Of a stretch of 64,000 bases of DNA, positions 53,133 through 62,470 are shown one piece after another. The notes beneath the pieces are model-generated. The model had not been told where the DNA came from, searched no databases, and saw nothing but the letters and a program-made list of their open reading frames with translations. Both the position numbers and the translations under genes were made by a program. Every line of letters starts with the position of its first letter. The first letter of the stretch is position 1. The stretch covers positions 62,001-126,000 of the forward strand of contig NZ_CAUPIY010000007.1 of assembly GCF_963511525.1 (NCBI RefSeq), in the 5' to 3' direction. The DNA comes from Mobiluncus sp963511525. GTDB lineage: Bacteria > Actinomycetota > Actinomycetes > Actinomycetales > Actinomycetaceae.

Positions 53133-53232
53133 GGGGGCGACTCAGCGAGAGGCTGGGGGGTGAGCGTTTTGCGACAATAGTCGCGCAAAACGCGAGGGGG
53201 TACTCCCCCTTCCGCCTCTCGCGAGCGCCCCC
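53133..53232. repeat. Nested inverted repeats (about 100 bp) after tRNA-Leu
   Basis: An outer imperfect arm pair runs from 53133-53153 to 53214-53232 (GGGGGCG.CTC.GCGAGAGGC against GCCTCTCGCGAGCGCCCCC). Inside it GCGTTTTGCG (53164-53173) pairs exactly with CGCAAAACGC (53184-53193), and GGGGG-TACT-CCCCC (53196-53209) adds a third hairpin. It lies between tRNA-Leu and the 3' end of the Nfn gene and could be the terminator region of either, though T runs are poor. Confidence 0.7.
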
Positions 53233-53270
53233 GAGCGACCACCCCGCAACAGATACCCGTGGGAAATTAA

Positions 53271-56102
53271 CTACTTGAGGGCGGCTTTTTCTTGGGCCTT
53301 GAACTGGTTGAATCGGGGCAGGAATTTGTCCCAATCGATGGCGTGTCCGTCCAGCTCAGGGCCGTCAATACAGGCGTGTTTGCGTACCAGCTTGCCAGTT
53401 TCGGGGTCGTTGAAAGGCACCATGCAGGCTCCGCACATCCCGGTCGCGTCAACCATAATCGAGTTCAGCGACGCGACGGTAGGCACACCGTACTTCGCGG
53501 TCAGCAGGCAGACAAACTTCATCATGATGGGCGGTCCGATAGTGGTGATTTCCGCAATCTGGCGCCCATCGCCGCGGCCGTCCCGCAGCATTTCTTCCAG
53601 CGGCAACGTCACCACGCCCTGACGCCCAAACGAACCATCGTCCGAGGTCAACACCACATCTAGCAAATCTGGGTACTGGCGGCGCAGCACTTCGACCCGC
53701 TCCGGGCTATCCCCGGCCGGGTCCCCGTCCGGGTCGGTCCAGAACAGCAGGTCGCGATTACGCGCCCCCAGCACCAGGGTCAAGTGATTGCCCAGCTCCA
53801 AGTGTTTGCGCACAATCGGATAGGCGGGCGCCAACCCGACCCCACCAGCCACGAAGCACACGCTTTGGGTGGCCGGGTCGAAATGTTCCATCTTGGACGC
53901 CAAGCCCAGCGGCCCGGCAATCCCGTAAAACGCCTGGCCAACTTCCATCGCGCACATAATCTGGGTCGATTTGCCCACCGCTTGCACCACGATGGAAATC
54001 CAGCCCTGCTCCCGGTCGAAATCGGCCACGGTCAGGGGGATGAGCTCGCCTTTTTCGTGGGTCATGAACCGGGCGAACTGGCCGGGCTGCACCGCGCGGG
54101 CGACTGCCGGGGCGTGCAGTTTCATCTCCCAAGTCCGTTCCGACAGTTGGCGTTTCTCCAAGATTCGGTAGGCCGAGGCGGCGCTTTGCGTATATTCCAA
54201 AGCGCGTTGCACCCGCTGGCGGACTTCCTCCGGCTCCAGGTGCACGGCCAGGTCACCCATCTGGCGGGCGGCCGCTTGGCCGTCTCCGGCTGCCTTGATC
54301 GCGGTCGATCCGCCACGAGAAGCGTCTCCGCCGGAGTAAATTCCTTCCAGGTTCGTGGCTTGCGAGGGGGTTTCGGCAGCCTCGGCGGCCCCATCAGCCC
54401 CATCAGCCCCATCCGCGCCGGCCGCGCCGACACCGCCACCCTCACCGGCAGCCTCTTTCCCGACCTTAATAGCGCCCCACTGCTGCACTGCCAGGTCAGG
54501 CTGCGAATCGCGAATAATCGGGTTGGAACTGTTTCCGAGCGCCATAATCACCAGGTCAGCGTCCATTTCCAGGATTTCCCCGGTCGGTTGGGGCCGGCGC
54601 CGCCCAGACTCGTCAGGCTCTCCCAGCTCCATCACCCCCACGCTGGCTCCCGCGACATGGTGATTTTCGTCCTCGTGGAACTCGGTGGGCGAGCGCAACT
54701 CAGCCACGACAATGCCCTCTTCCAAAGCGTGATGCAGTTCCTCCACACGGGCCGGCATCTCGGCCTTGGTGCGCCGGTACACAATCGTGACGTGACCGCC
54801 CAAGCGCCGGGCGGTGCGTGCCGCGTCCATCGCCGTGTTTCCTCCGCCAATGACCAGGATTTCTTTGCCGGCGACTTCGGGCAGGGGCGTGTCATAGTCG
54901 GGTAGGTTCGCGTGCATCAGGTTTACGCGAGTCAGGAACTCGTTGGCGCTCATGACCCCGTTGAGGTGCTCGCCGGGCACGTTCATGAATTTCGGCAGCC
55001 CCGCGCCGGTACCGACGAAAATGCGCCAAAAACCGGCCGCTTTCAAGTCATCTAAGGTCGCGGTCTTGCCCACCACAAAGTTCGTCACGAAACGCCCGCC
55101 CAGCAGGCGAATCTTGTCCACCACGTCGTCGACCAGCTCGTTGGGCAGGCGGAACTCGGGAATCCCGTACTTCAACACCCCGCCCAGGGTGTGGAACGCT
55201 TCGAACACGGTGACCGGAAAACCCTGGTTCGCCAGCAAGAACGCGTTAATCAACCCGGAAGGACCCGAACCGACGATAGCTATCGGGGGCTTTTCCGCGG
55301 TCTGCCACGGGTCAGGACGGCCCTCGAAACGTTTGAGAATCGCCTCGTTGCCGTGCACGATTTTCTCCCGCTGGGGCAAGAACCACTCCAACTGACCAAT
55401 CTCGATGGGACGCGCCTTGTGCACGCACACCCCTTGACACTGCAGCTCCTGAGGACAAACCCGCCCGGTCACGTTCGGCAGCGGGTTCGACTCCTCCACG
55501 ATACGCAGTGCCCGGTCAAAATCACCCTCCGCGATGGCCTGCATGACGTCCGGGACGTGAATCTGGACCGGACAGCCCCCGACTTTGCGGCCCCGCAGGA
55601 ATTCGCCCAGCTCGCAGGGGCGATCCGCGCAGTGCTTGTCCCGCATCGATTCGAGCCACACAAACAGGTCGACTTCCCGCTGGGAATAGCCCTGGGTCAG
55701 ATACCCCAAATACCCTTGCGTGACCAGGTCAAAGTCGTGTACCCGCTGGGAGGCCGGCCGCACGTAAGGGGCGACATGGTTGGCGGCGGGCCAGTTTTCG
55801 CTCACCCCCGCAAACATCGGGTAGCGCTCGGACAGCCAGGTGTCAATCGCGCGGATAAACACGCGTTTCTTGCCCAGCGGCAAGTTCCACAAGAAACGCA
55901 TCATGATGCGCCCCACCGTGTCCTCGCGTTCCAGCAGCTCCCAAATTTTCAGGGTCATCGCCTCGGGCAGTTCCCCGGCGTCAAAAGCCGCGTGCAGCTG
56001 AGCCAGGCCCTCGGCCACAAACATGGATTGAAACAGTTTCGGGTCGGCGTTAAACCGCCGTTCCAAAATGTTTAGCTGGACCGTGTTCGTCGTGTCAAGC
56101 AT
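53271..56102 (-). CDS. Fused Nfn-type flavoprotein (ferredoxin:NADP+ oxidoreductase, both subunits in one chain)
   Basis: This 943-residue protein joins an NfnB/GltD-like half and an NfnA/FNR-like half. In the first, cysteine blocks (GRVCPQELQCQGVC near 220) precede FAD-binding IVGSGPSGL (about 272), NADP-binding GGGNTAMDAARTARRLGG (about 420) and GGDASRGGSTAIKAAGDGQ (about 595). An Ala/Gly/Asp insertion (GADGADGADGAAEAAE) lies just before the last. The second half (about 640-943) has a flavodoxin-reductase fold with GGVGLAPAYPIVR and ends in a [2Fe-2S] motif VDATGMCGAC plus HAC, keeping the Asp ligand known from Nfn. Nfn bifurcates electrons among NADPH, NADH and ferredoxin. ATG at 56102 follows GGGAGGGG. 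Confidence 0.85.
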   Translation of the reverse strand: MLDTTNTVQLNILERRFNADPKLFQSMFVAEGLAQLHAAFDAGELPEAMTLKIWELLEREDTVGRIMMRFLWNLPLGKKRVFIRAIDTWLSERYPMFAGVSENWPAANHVAPYVRPASQRVHDFDLVTQGYLGYLTQGYSQREVDLFVWLESMRDKHCADRPCELGEFLRGRKVGGCPVQIHVPDVMQAIAEGDFDRALRIVEESNPLPNVTGRVCPQELQCQGVCVHKARPIEIGQLEWFLPQREKIVHGNEAILKRFEGRPDPWQTAEKPPIAIVGSGPSGLINAFLLANQGFPVTVFEAFHTLGGVLKYGIPEFRLPNELVDDVVDKIRLLGGRFVTNFVVGKTATLDDLKAAGFWRIFVGTGAGLPKFMNVPGEHLNGVMSANEFLTRVNLMHANLPDYDTPLPEVAGKEILVIGGGNTAMDAARTARRLGGHVTIVYRRTKAEMPARVEELHHALEEGIVVAELRSPTEFHEDENHHVAGASVGVMELGEPDESGRRRPQPTGEILEMDADLVIMALGNSSNPIIRDSQPDLAVQQWGAIKVGKEAAGEGGGVGAAGADGADGADGAAEAAETPSQATNLEGIYSGGDASRGGSTAIKAAGDGQAAARQMGDLAVHLEPEEVRQRVQRALEYTQSAASAYRILEKRQLSERTWEMKLHAPAVARAVQPGQFARFMTHEKGELIPLTVADFDREQGWISIVVQAVGKSTQIMCAMEVGQAFYGIAGPLGLASKMEHFDPATQSVCFVAGGVGLAPAYPIVRKHLELGNHLTLVLGARNRDLLFWTDPDGDPAGDSPERVEVLRRQYPDLLDVVLTSDDGSFGRQGVVTLPLEEMLRDGRGDGRQIAEITTIGPPIMMKFVCLLTAKYGVPTVASLNSIMVDATGMCGACMVPFNDPETGKLVRKHACIDGPELDGHAIDWDKFLPRFNQFKAQEKAALK

Positions 56103-56119
56103 CGGTTTCCCCTCCCTGG

Positions 56120-59100
56120 TCACAAGATGATTTCCGCGTCACAGTTCGCGACAACTTTCGCGACCCGGGCGCGCAGTTCGTCGGTCACTTCCACGCTTTC
56201 CAGCGAGCCGGGAATGAGCCGCGCCACCGGGGTGGGCTTGCCGTCAATGATTTCCGTGGACGGCTCGAAGTATTCGGGAATCTCCTGGTAGCAGGTCTTG
56301 CAGTCCGTGCATTGGGCGATTTTCGCTATGTCGTAGCGAAAGGGCGCGCCCGAGTCTGCCGGGGCGGCGTCGGACGTGGCTGCTCCGGAGGCGCCACCGG
56401 CCGTGCTGGCTCCCCCGCCGAATCCGCCCAAGAACGGTAGCGGCGTCGTGGTGGTGCCGGTCGCGGCGACTTCTGCCATCGCTTTCGCGATGAGTTCAAT
56501 GGTTTCTTCCTGCGACTTCGCGGCGGCGTCACGAGCTTCGGTCAGCTCCTTTTCCAGGTCGGCATGCGCCTTGCGGGCCTCAGCCAGGTCTTGTCCGGCC
56601 AGGTATTGCAGGAAAGTCCAGTGTTCCCGACATTGCTCGGTCAGTTTCACGATGGAGGGCGACACTTGGATTTTCGCCAAGCCCCCGTCCGCGCCGCTCG
56701 TATAGATAAATGGAGTAGCGGTCTCGCGAGTGGCCGCGTCCATCTCTACATAGTCCGCCACCGTCGTCGGGTTTTCGGCGTTTTCCGGAAGCGGCCTAAA
56801 GTGTTTCTTAAACCGCAGCTCAGAGTAGGCGAAATCCGCCGGCGTGTAGGGCAGATCCATCAGCTGGGCGTTACCGTCCGCGTCATGGTAGCTGAGTTTG
56901 TAGCTCGACCACAGCTTTTTCACATCCGGGTTGCCGTCAATGATGAAGCGGTCGCTGAACTCGCCGTGTGCCGGTTCGTGGACAAACAGCGGGCTGACGC
57001 GCGATTTCACCGCCAAGCGGCTGTGTTCACTAGCCATGTCGTCTCCAATACCGTGTTCGGGCTGGCAGGGCGTGTACACGTCTATCAGCGCCGGGTAGTC
57101 GACCTGGGCCAGAGCGTGTGACACGTTCTTAAGGAAGTGCCCTTGGTAAGCCGTGGAGGTGGACACCACCAGGACGTTGGGGTGCATGGCCGCCAGCATA
57201 CCCAGCTCTTTGCGCTGCTCAGACTTGCCTTTCAAGTATTTGCCGTAGCGGGACAGGTCCGCGTCCTGGCCCTCCAGGGAGGCCGTGGAGGCCTGGCCGC
57301 CCGTGTTGGAGTAGGCACCCGTGTTCAACACCAGCATCTTCACCGGGGTGCCGGACGCCAGGATACGGCTCATCGCCCCGAAGCCGATGTCATAGGACGC
57401 ACCGTCGCCGCCGATGGACATGACCGCGGGCATCAACGCGAGTTCCTCGTCTGTGAACTGTTTCCATTCTGGAGCATCGTTCGGAATGGCCGCGCCGGTC
57501 GCGCCCGCCAAAATGGCTCGGGCTTGCCGCAACGCCAAAACGTCCATCGACAAATCGGCCGCCAGACCCTCGTAGATGCCTTTCGCCAGGGGCTGGGCAT
57601 CTTGGAACAGGCTGTTGACCCACGGTTGCTGGTAAGGATTGAACGGCGCGGTCGAGGCATAAACCGAGGAACACCCGGTCGAGTTGGCAATCACCGCGGC
57701 CGCCGGGCCCCGCCCTCCTGCCGGCCCTTCGTAACGGTACAGACGCTGCTCCAAACGCTCGCGCACCTGATCAATCAGGGCGCCGAGCTCAGCATCAGTC
57801 ACGGATTGGCGCTTTTTCTCCAGAGCCGCCACCAACTCCTCGAGTTCCTGGCGGTGGCGTGAAACCCGGCCGTTATTAATATCGTTGGCCAGAGCCATAG
57901 TTTGGCGCACGGCCGTGACTTCGCCACACCCGCGGCACGCCCCGTGCCCGCCGATGGTCGCGTAATAGTTGTCGCGGTCCAGGAAAATCCGTTTCATATC
58001 CAGGCTGGGCCCGCCGTTCGGGTCGCTGAATTCAGCGGGAGAATTTGGCAGTTTCGTCAGGAACGCGAACCGCTGCTGGGCCGTGGCCAGCACCTCGTCG
58101 TCCTGGTCGGTGCCAATCAGGGCGTTCGGGCCGCACACCGCCACGCATTCCAGACAGCCGGTGCACTTCCACGGGTCGATAGTCGCGCTGAACAGCACTC
58201 CCGCGCCGGGGTGGCGTTTTTCGGTGGAGTCAAAGAACGGTCGGGTGCGCGCCACCGGGAAGGTCCGTAACGTGTCGGCCACCGCCGCCACCGCCGCAGG
58301 GTCGGCATTTTGCGAGGTCGCAGCCGTGGTAAAGACATCAGCGATTTCTGGGCGCGCCTTCGTGTCCAGCAGTGCGGCCCGCATCGCCTCGGCAATGGCG
58401 TCCACCTGCGACTTTAGGGAGGCACCGGCCTCGCCCGACTGATCAATCGCCGTCTGAAGCAAGGTGTCGATACCAAACACCGTGTTCGGAATCGCCCCAT
58501 CCGGGCAGGCCAGGGCGCATTCCATACAGCCGGTACACAGGCTCGCCTCGAACACCGGAATGTTCCGACGGAACAGGCCCTTGTCCTTTGTGGCCGAGGA
58601 CGCCGGGGGCAGGAAGTAGCCAGTGCCGGGGTAAACCGGAGCTTCGCTAATAGTGCCCTGGGCAAACGGTTCCGCCACGACCCGCCGGAAATAATCTCGG
58701 TCAAACAGCCCGGCAGTCAGCGCGCAACCGGTAGAGCCGCGCTGGCACATCGTGGCTGATAGGGAGGCGTCCAAAACTGGGCGAACCTGGGCAGATCCGC
58801 CACCCTGAGCCGCGCCCGCGTCACCCGACGCACCACCCGACGCGCCCGGGTCGGCATCGAGCTGTTCCCAATCGACCTTTTGCGTGGCGGCCGCCCCGTC
58901 CTTGACCACCGCCATATTCGCTTCCACAATCGCCGGGCCTTTCGCCCCGAACTTGTGCTCAATCTGTTCGCGAATCTTGGCCAACATATCCGCTTCGCTG
59001 GCCCCGGAAGCAATCCGGTCGACCTTGGTGGCGATAGCCCCGATGAAAGCCACGCCCATCATGCGGGTTTGCAATCCCGGATCCGGGGCGTGCTTCAGCG

Positions 59101-61162
59101 CGACCCCGAACGCATCGAGGATAAACAGGTTAATGTGCCGATCCCGAATAATCTGTTTCGCCCGGCGCGGCAAGCTCGCCCACAGCTCGGCGGGAGTTTT
59201 GTCAGACTGCAAGATGAACGTCCCGCCCTCGGCCAAGCCCTTCAGCGGGTTCGTGTGGGCAAACACCATGTGGTCCGGGCTGACCACAATCTCCACGTCC
59301 TCCAGCTCGGCGTTCGTAATCCTGATGGTTTCCGGGCTCAACGTGATGTAGTAGTTCGTGGCCGCCCCCGATTTTTCCGAACCGTACTTCGGGGCGGCTT
59401 TGCTGTGCAAGTGCAGCATTTCAGCCAAAATGTCGGCCAACAGTTTGCCGGTCGCAATCGTGCCGTAGCCGCCCACCGAGTGGAATCGAATCCGCATCGC
59501 TTCACTAGGCAGCAGGTCTTTCGGGTTTTCTTCCAGGTGAAGGGCCATTTTGGCGGTTTCCGGGTAGGCTTCGCGCAGCCGGTCCTGCATCGCCTTTTGT
59601 TCCCCGGTCGCGTCATCGGCAAAGAACGTCGAGCCGATATAGAACTCGGGAGCCAGGTCGCCGGCCTGCATCGCTTTGAACGTGGCGATGAGGTGACGCG
59701 GCTGCACGTCGTGGCCGCCCAAGCCAAAGAATCCGGTGGACAGCTGGGGCATTTCCCCGGTTTTTACCGCCGGAATATCGGGGTAGCGCGCGGGTAGGTC
59801 ACGCTTGGCGGCCCCCGCGTTTTGCCCGGCCTTCACCAGGGCGCCGTTGACGAACTTCGTCAAAGCCGCCTGGTCGGAACGCTCCAGCACCGTCACGGCT
59901 TTCGCGCCCTTGAGAGCCGCCACCAACTCGGCCTCCGGGAACGGCTGCAACATGACAATCTGGACCAGACCGACCTTGAGACCCTGATTCCGCAAGTACG
60001 GCAGCACGGCGCGCACGTCCTCGCAAATCGAGCCGACACCGACCATGATGACGTCCGCGTCCTCGCAGTTAAAGGTTTTCACCGGGGCGTAATCGCTGCC
60101 GGTCAGGGCGTTATAATCGTCCATCGCCTGATGCACTAGGCGCGGCACGTCCGCCACAAAGTGGGTGCGGTGGTCGGCCACCCCGGCTTGGAAATCCGGC
60201 TGGTTTTGCACCGGACCGGTCAAGCCCGGATTGTCCACATCCACCAGGGAGGGGATAAGTTTGCGGGTGCCTCGCGCCGGAGCGTTGACCCACTGGCGGC
60301 GCCACTTGGCGACCTCCGCCGTGGGCAGATGCCCCGCGATTTCTCGGTCAAACAGCTCGCCGCAGCAGTCATTTTCGATGGCTTCGGCGTTATCGGCGCA
60401 GTTCAGGAACGACCGCAGCGCCTCGAGGGAGGCGGGCGCCAGCACCGACCTTTTGCTCTCCAGGAACTGACCAAACTGGAAAACCCGACCTTTGGCACCA
60501 AACAAGATTTCCTGAGCGGCGGTGGGGCAGGGAATGTAGCCCTTGGGGTCGCCCAAGTATTCCTTGACCAGCGCGGCTTCCGGCAGGCGCGCTTCGCTCA
60601 TCATGTGGGAAGTCGCGAAACCGTCCATGCAGTTCGCCACCGGAATCAAGGACAGCGACGAGGCGCGGTAAGAAATCAGCGCCAGGTTCGCCGCCTCCTC
60701 CGGGTTCGCCCCAAACAGGACCGTGTAACCGGCCGGGAGCAGGGCATATACGTCATCATGGCCGCCCATCACGTTCAGCGAGTGGCGGGAGACCACGCGC
60801 GCTGCGACCTGCAGCACGAAACCGCCGATACGCTTGCCGACAGTGACATAATGTGACTCCAAGCCGTAGAGGATACCTTGCGAGCTGGAGGCGTTCGAGA
60901 TGAACTTGCCGCCGGTCAGGGCCGCGCCCATCGCCCCGGACTGGGCGGAGTGCTCGCCCTCGGGCTCAAAGAAGAAGGGGTGCTGGCCCCACACGTTCTT
61001 TTGACCTGCCGCCACCGCGGCTTCGAAGGTCTCCGAGATTTCCGTCGAAGGGGTGATGGGATAGCCGATGACACCTCCACACACCATGTTCATTACGCGG
61101 GCAACCGCGCCGTTGCCGTTGATAACTTCCACTTTGCCGGGATACTTCGGCTGGTCTACCAT
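56120..61162 (-). CDS. nifJ: Pyruvate:ferredoxin oxidoreductase, extended form with C-terminal ferredoxin domain
   Basis: It oxidises pyruvate to acetyl-CoA, CO2 and reduced ferredoxin. All domains are in one 1680-residue chain, against about 1170-1230 normally. Domain I opens VINGNGAVARVMNMVCGG and GYPITPSTEISETFEAA. The gamma domain (from about 560) has FHSVGGYGTIATGK. Two [4Fe-4S] motifs, CTGCMECALACPDG (about 876) and CTGCLECVAVCGPN (about 1005), are split by a 100-residue insertion. The TPP domain has ACRGCGEVT (about 1075) and GDGASYDIGFG (about 1247). After a Gly/Ala linker, a final ferredoxin-like domain (about 1616-1680) carries CTDCKTC and a late Cys (ANCDAEII). The fused Nfn-like gene follows directly. 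Confidence 0.93.
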   Translation of the reverse strand: MVDQPKYPGKVEVINGNGAVARVMNMVCGGVIGYPITPSTEISETFEAAVAAGQKNVWGQHPFFFEPEGEHSAQSGAMGAALTGGKFISNASSSQGILYGLESHYVTVGKRIGGFVLQVAARVVSRHSLNVMGGHDDVYALLPAGYTVLFGANPEEAANLALISYRASSLSLIPVANCMDGFATSHMMSEARLPEAALVKEYLGDPKGYIPCPTAAQEILFGAKGRVFQFGQFLESKRSVLAPASLEALRSFLNCADNAEAIENDCCGELFDREIAGHLPTAEVAKWRRQWVNAPARGTRKLIPSLVDVDNPGLTGPVQNQPDFQAGVADHRTHFVADVPRLVHQAMDDYNALTGSDYAPVKTFNCEDADVIMVGVGSICEDVRAVLPYLRNQGLKVGLVQIVMLQPFPEAELVAALKGAKAVTVLERSDQAALTKFVNGALVKAGQNAGAAKRDLPARYPDIPAVKTGEMPQLSTGFFGLGGHDVQPRHLIATFKAMQAGDLAPEFYIGSTFFADDATGEQKAMQDRLREAYPETAKMALHLEENPKDLLPSEAMRIRFHSVGGYGTIATGKLLADILAEMLHLHSKAAPKYGSEKSGAATNYYITLSPETIRITNAELEDVEIVVSPDHMVFAHTNPLKGLAEGGTFILQSDKTPAELWASLPRRAKQIIRDRHINLFILDAFGVALKHAPDPGLQTRMMGVAFIGAIATKVDRIASGASEADMLAKIREQIEHKFGAKGPAIVEANMAVVKDGAAATQKVDWEQLDADPGASGGASGDAGAAQGGGSAQVRPVLDASLSATMCQRGSTGCALTAGLFDRDYFRRVVAEPFAQGTISEAPVYPGTGYFLPPASSATKDKGLFRRNIPVFEASLCTGCMECALACPDGAIPNTVFGIDTLLQTAIDQSGEAGASLKSQVDAIAEAMRAALLDTKARPEIADVFTTAATSQNADPAAVAAVADTLRTFPVARTRPFFDSTEKRHPGAGVLFSATIDPWKCTGCLECVAVCGPNALIGTDQDDEVLATAQQRFAFLTKLPNSPAEFSDPNGGPSLDMKRIFLDRDNYYATIGGHGACRGCGEVTAVRQTMALANDINNGRVSRHRQELEELVAALEKKRQSVTDAELGALIDQVRERLEQRLYRYEGPAGGRGPAAAVIANSTGCSSVYASTAPFNPYQQPWVNSLFQDAQPLAKGIYEGLAADLSMDVLALRQARAILAGATGAAIPNDAPEWKQFTDEELALMPAVMSIGGDGASYDIGFGAMSRILASGTPVKMLVLNTGAYSNTGGQASTASLEGQDADLSRYGKYLKGKSEQRKELGMLAAMHPNVLVVSTSTAYQGHFLKNVSHALAQVDYPALIDVYTPCQPEHGIGDDMASEHSRLAVKSRVSPLFVHEPAHGEFSDRFIIDGNPDVKKLWSSYKLSYHDADGNAQLMDLPYTPADFAYSELRFKKHFRPLPENAENPTTVADYVEMDAATRETATPFIYTSGADGGLAKIQVSPSIVKLTEQCREHWTFLQYLAGQDLAEARKAHADLEKELTEARDAAAKSQEETIELIAKAMAEVAATGTTTTPLPFLGGFGGGASTAGGASGAATSDAAPADSGAPFRYDIAKIAQCTDCKTCYQEIPEYFEPSTEIIDGKPTPVARLIPGSLESVEVTDELRARVAKVVANCDAEIIL

Positions 61163-61336
61163 TACAGATTCCTCTCCGATGGGATGATTTTGGGATTGCG
61201 TGGCCGTGGCCCAGTGATTCGAATCCTACCCCGATTTTAGTAACATCTCTTTGCCCGCGCGAGAACTCAGAGTGAGAGGTTGTTGGCCGTGACCGCTGGG
61301 ACTGTTCGGAATGCAAGGGTTAGCGCGGTTTGAGAT

Positions 61337-62176
61337 TTAGGAAAGGTAGGGAATCAGGTATTTGACCATGAATTCGGGGGAAGTGCTTTCAGTGACGATG
61401 TCGCCGGGAATTTCCTGAGGCGCGCCTTTCCCAATAGACCAGGTGGCCCGCCAGTGAATCCGGCAGGTAATCGCATAGCGGCCAACATGTTGATATTTGT
61501 GGGTGACGGTGCCGTTTGGCCAGGGCGCTCCCGCGTCCGCTCCGGAATCCGTGATTTCGCCGTCGCCCCAATCCCACTCGAAGCTCGCGGGCTCAACCGA
61601 GATATTGACATCCTGACCAGACACGTTTTCCGAGAACTGCTGGGGGGTGACCTCGACGTGAGCGTAGACATCTTTGCCTACAGCTACGTTGCCCGAAGGC
61701 GGATCCATCGCCGGAGTCGGGGGCTCGATTTTTTCCTGGATCGTTTCGGTCAGGGCTTCTTGGTCAATGGCAGCGGTGGCATTTCTCATGAAGCTCAGAT
61801 CTTGGAAGTAAATCGTATCCACGACCTTTTTTGTTTTCGGATCCGTCACCGTCAAGGTGTCGTACTCCGGGTCATACTTGGTTTCCATGTCGACAATGTT
61901 GTAGGTGGGCTTCGGGGAGGAATATGTGTGTGAGTCCAAGCCGTAAGAATACGATGAGCTGTAAGAACTGGTGGTGCTGGTTTGGCTGGAAGAGCCGGAA
62001 CCGGAGCCTGCTGTGCCCGAGCCGGAACCGGAGCTGGAGGAACTGGTCGAGGTGAGAATCCCGGTGATAATGCTCCCGACCCCGTTGAAATCCCCGGTGA
62101 GTGCCTCGGCCGTACCGACCCCAAAAATGGGGGTCGCCAGCATGAATGCCAGTGCAATCTTTTGTTTCCGCCTCAC
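61337..62176 (-). CDS. Secreted protein with Ser/Gly-rich linker and PKD-like domain
   Basis: The 279-residue protein has a signal peptide (about 1-26, IALAFMLATPIFGVGTAEA), a Ser/Gly/Thr/Tyr-rich low-complexity stretch (about 43-90), a middle region with DTIYFQDLSFMRN, and a C-terminal Ig/PKD-like fold (about 190-265: FEWDWGDGEITDSG, then VTHKYQHVGRYAITC). PKD domains commonly mediate surface or protein contacts. No sortase motif or second membrane segment is seen, so it may be released or held by other means. Function unknown. Confidence 0.8.
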   Translation of the reverse strand: MRRKQKIALAFMLATPIFGVGTAEALTGDFNGVGSIITGILTSTSSSSSGSGSGTAGSGSGSSSQTSTTSSYSSSYSYGLDSHTYSSPKPTYNIVDMETKYDPEYDTLTVTDPKTKKVVDTIYFQDLSFMRNATAAIDQEALTETIQEKIEPPTPAMDPPSGNVAVGKDVYAHVEVTPQQFSENVSGQDVNISVEPASFEWDWGDGEITDSGADAGAPWPNGTVTHKYQHVGRYAITCRIHWRATWSIGKGAPQEIPGDIVTESTSPEFMVKYLIPYLS

Positions 62177-62316
62177 TTTTTCAAGCTACCGCGCGGGAAA
62201 CGGGGTTTCCAAGCTGGCGCCAGCCGGGACGGGAGCCGCCGGCCTGGGATTTTGGGGAAGGACACGGAAACGAGGTGGGATTTGCCAAATATTTTGCCAG
62301 GATAGATTTTTAATTG

Positions 62317-62390
62317 GATTTATAAGGGGAAAATAGCCGGGTAGCTGCCATTATTGGCAGCTAACCGGCTATTTTCCACCTTTAGGCACA
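62317..62390. repeat. Hairpin repeat element, copy 1
   Basis: A 23-base arm at 62328-62350 and its near-perfect complement at 62355-62377 (one mismatch) enclose the loop TTAT. The copy is followed by ACCTTTAGGCACA and preceded by GGATTTATAAGGG. A second copy lies exactly 1540 bases away at 63857-63930, on the other side of the AbiEi/DUF559 gene. Confidence 0.93.
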
Positions 62391-62394
62391 AGGT

Positions 62395-62417
62395 TGTGGA
62401 AAACAGGGTTTTCCACA
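62395..62417. promoter_or_regulatory. 9-bp palindrome upstream of the AbiEi/DUF559 gene
   Basis: TGTGGAAAA-CAGGG-TTTTCCACA is a perfect 9-bp inverted repeat with a 5-base spacer, 53 bases before the start codon. Its right half contains TTTTCCACAGG, the word also found upstream of comEA and in the 41.7-kb cluster. A regulator or DnaA could bind here. Confidence 0.5.
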
Positions 62418-62470
62418 GGTAATCTGAATCGGCTTTGATTTTGTTTCCAGCCGTGCCGCAAGGTGGGGTT

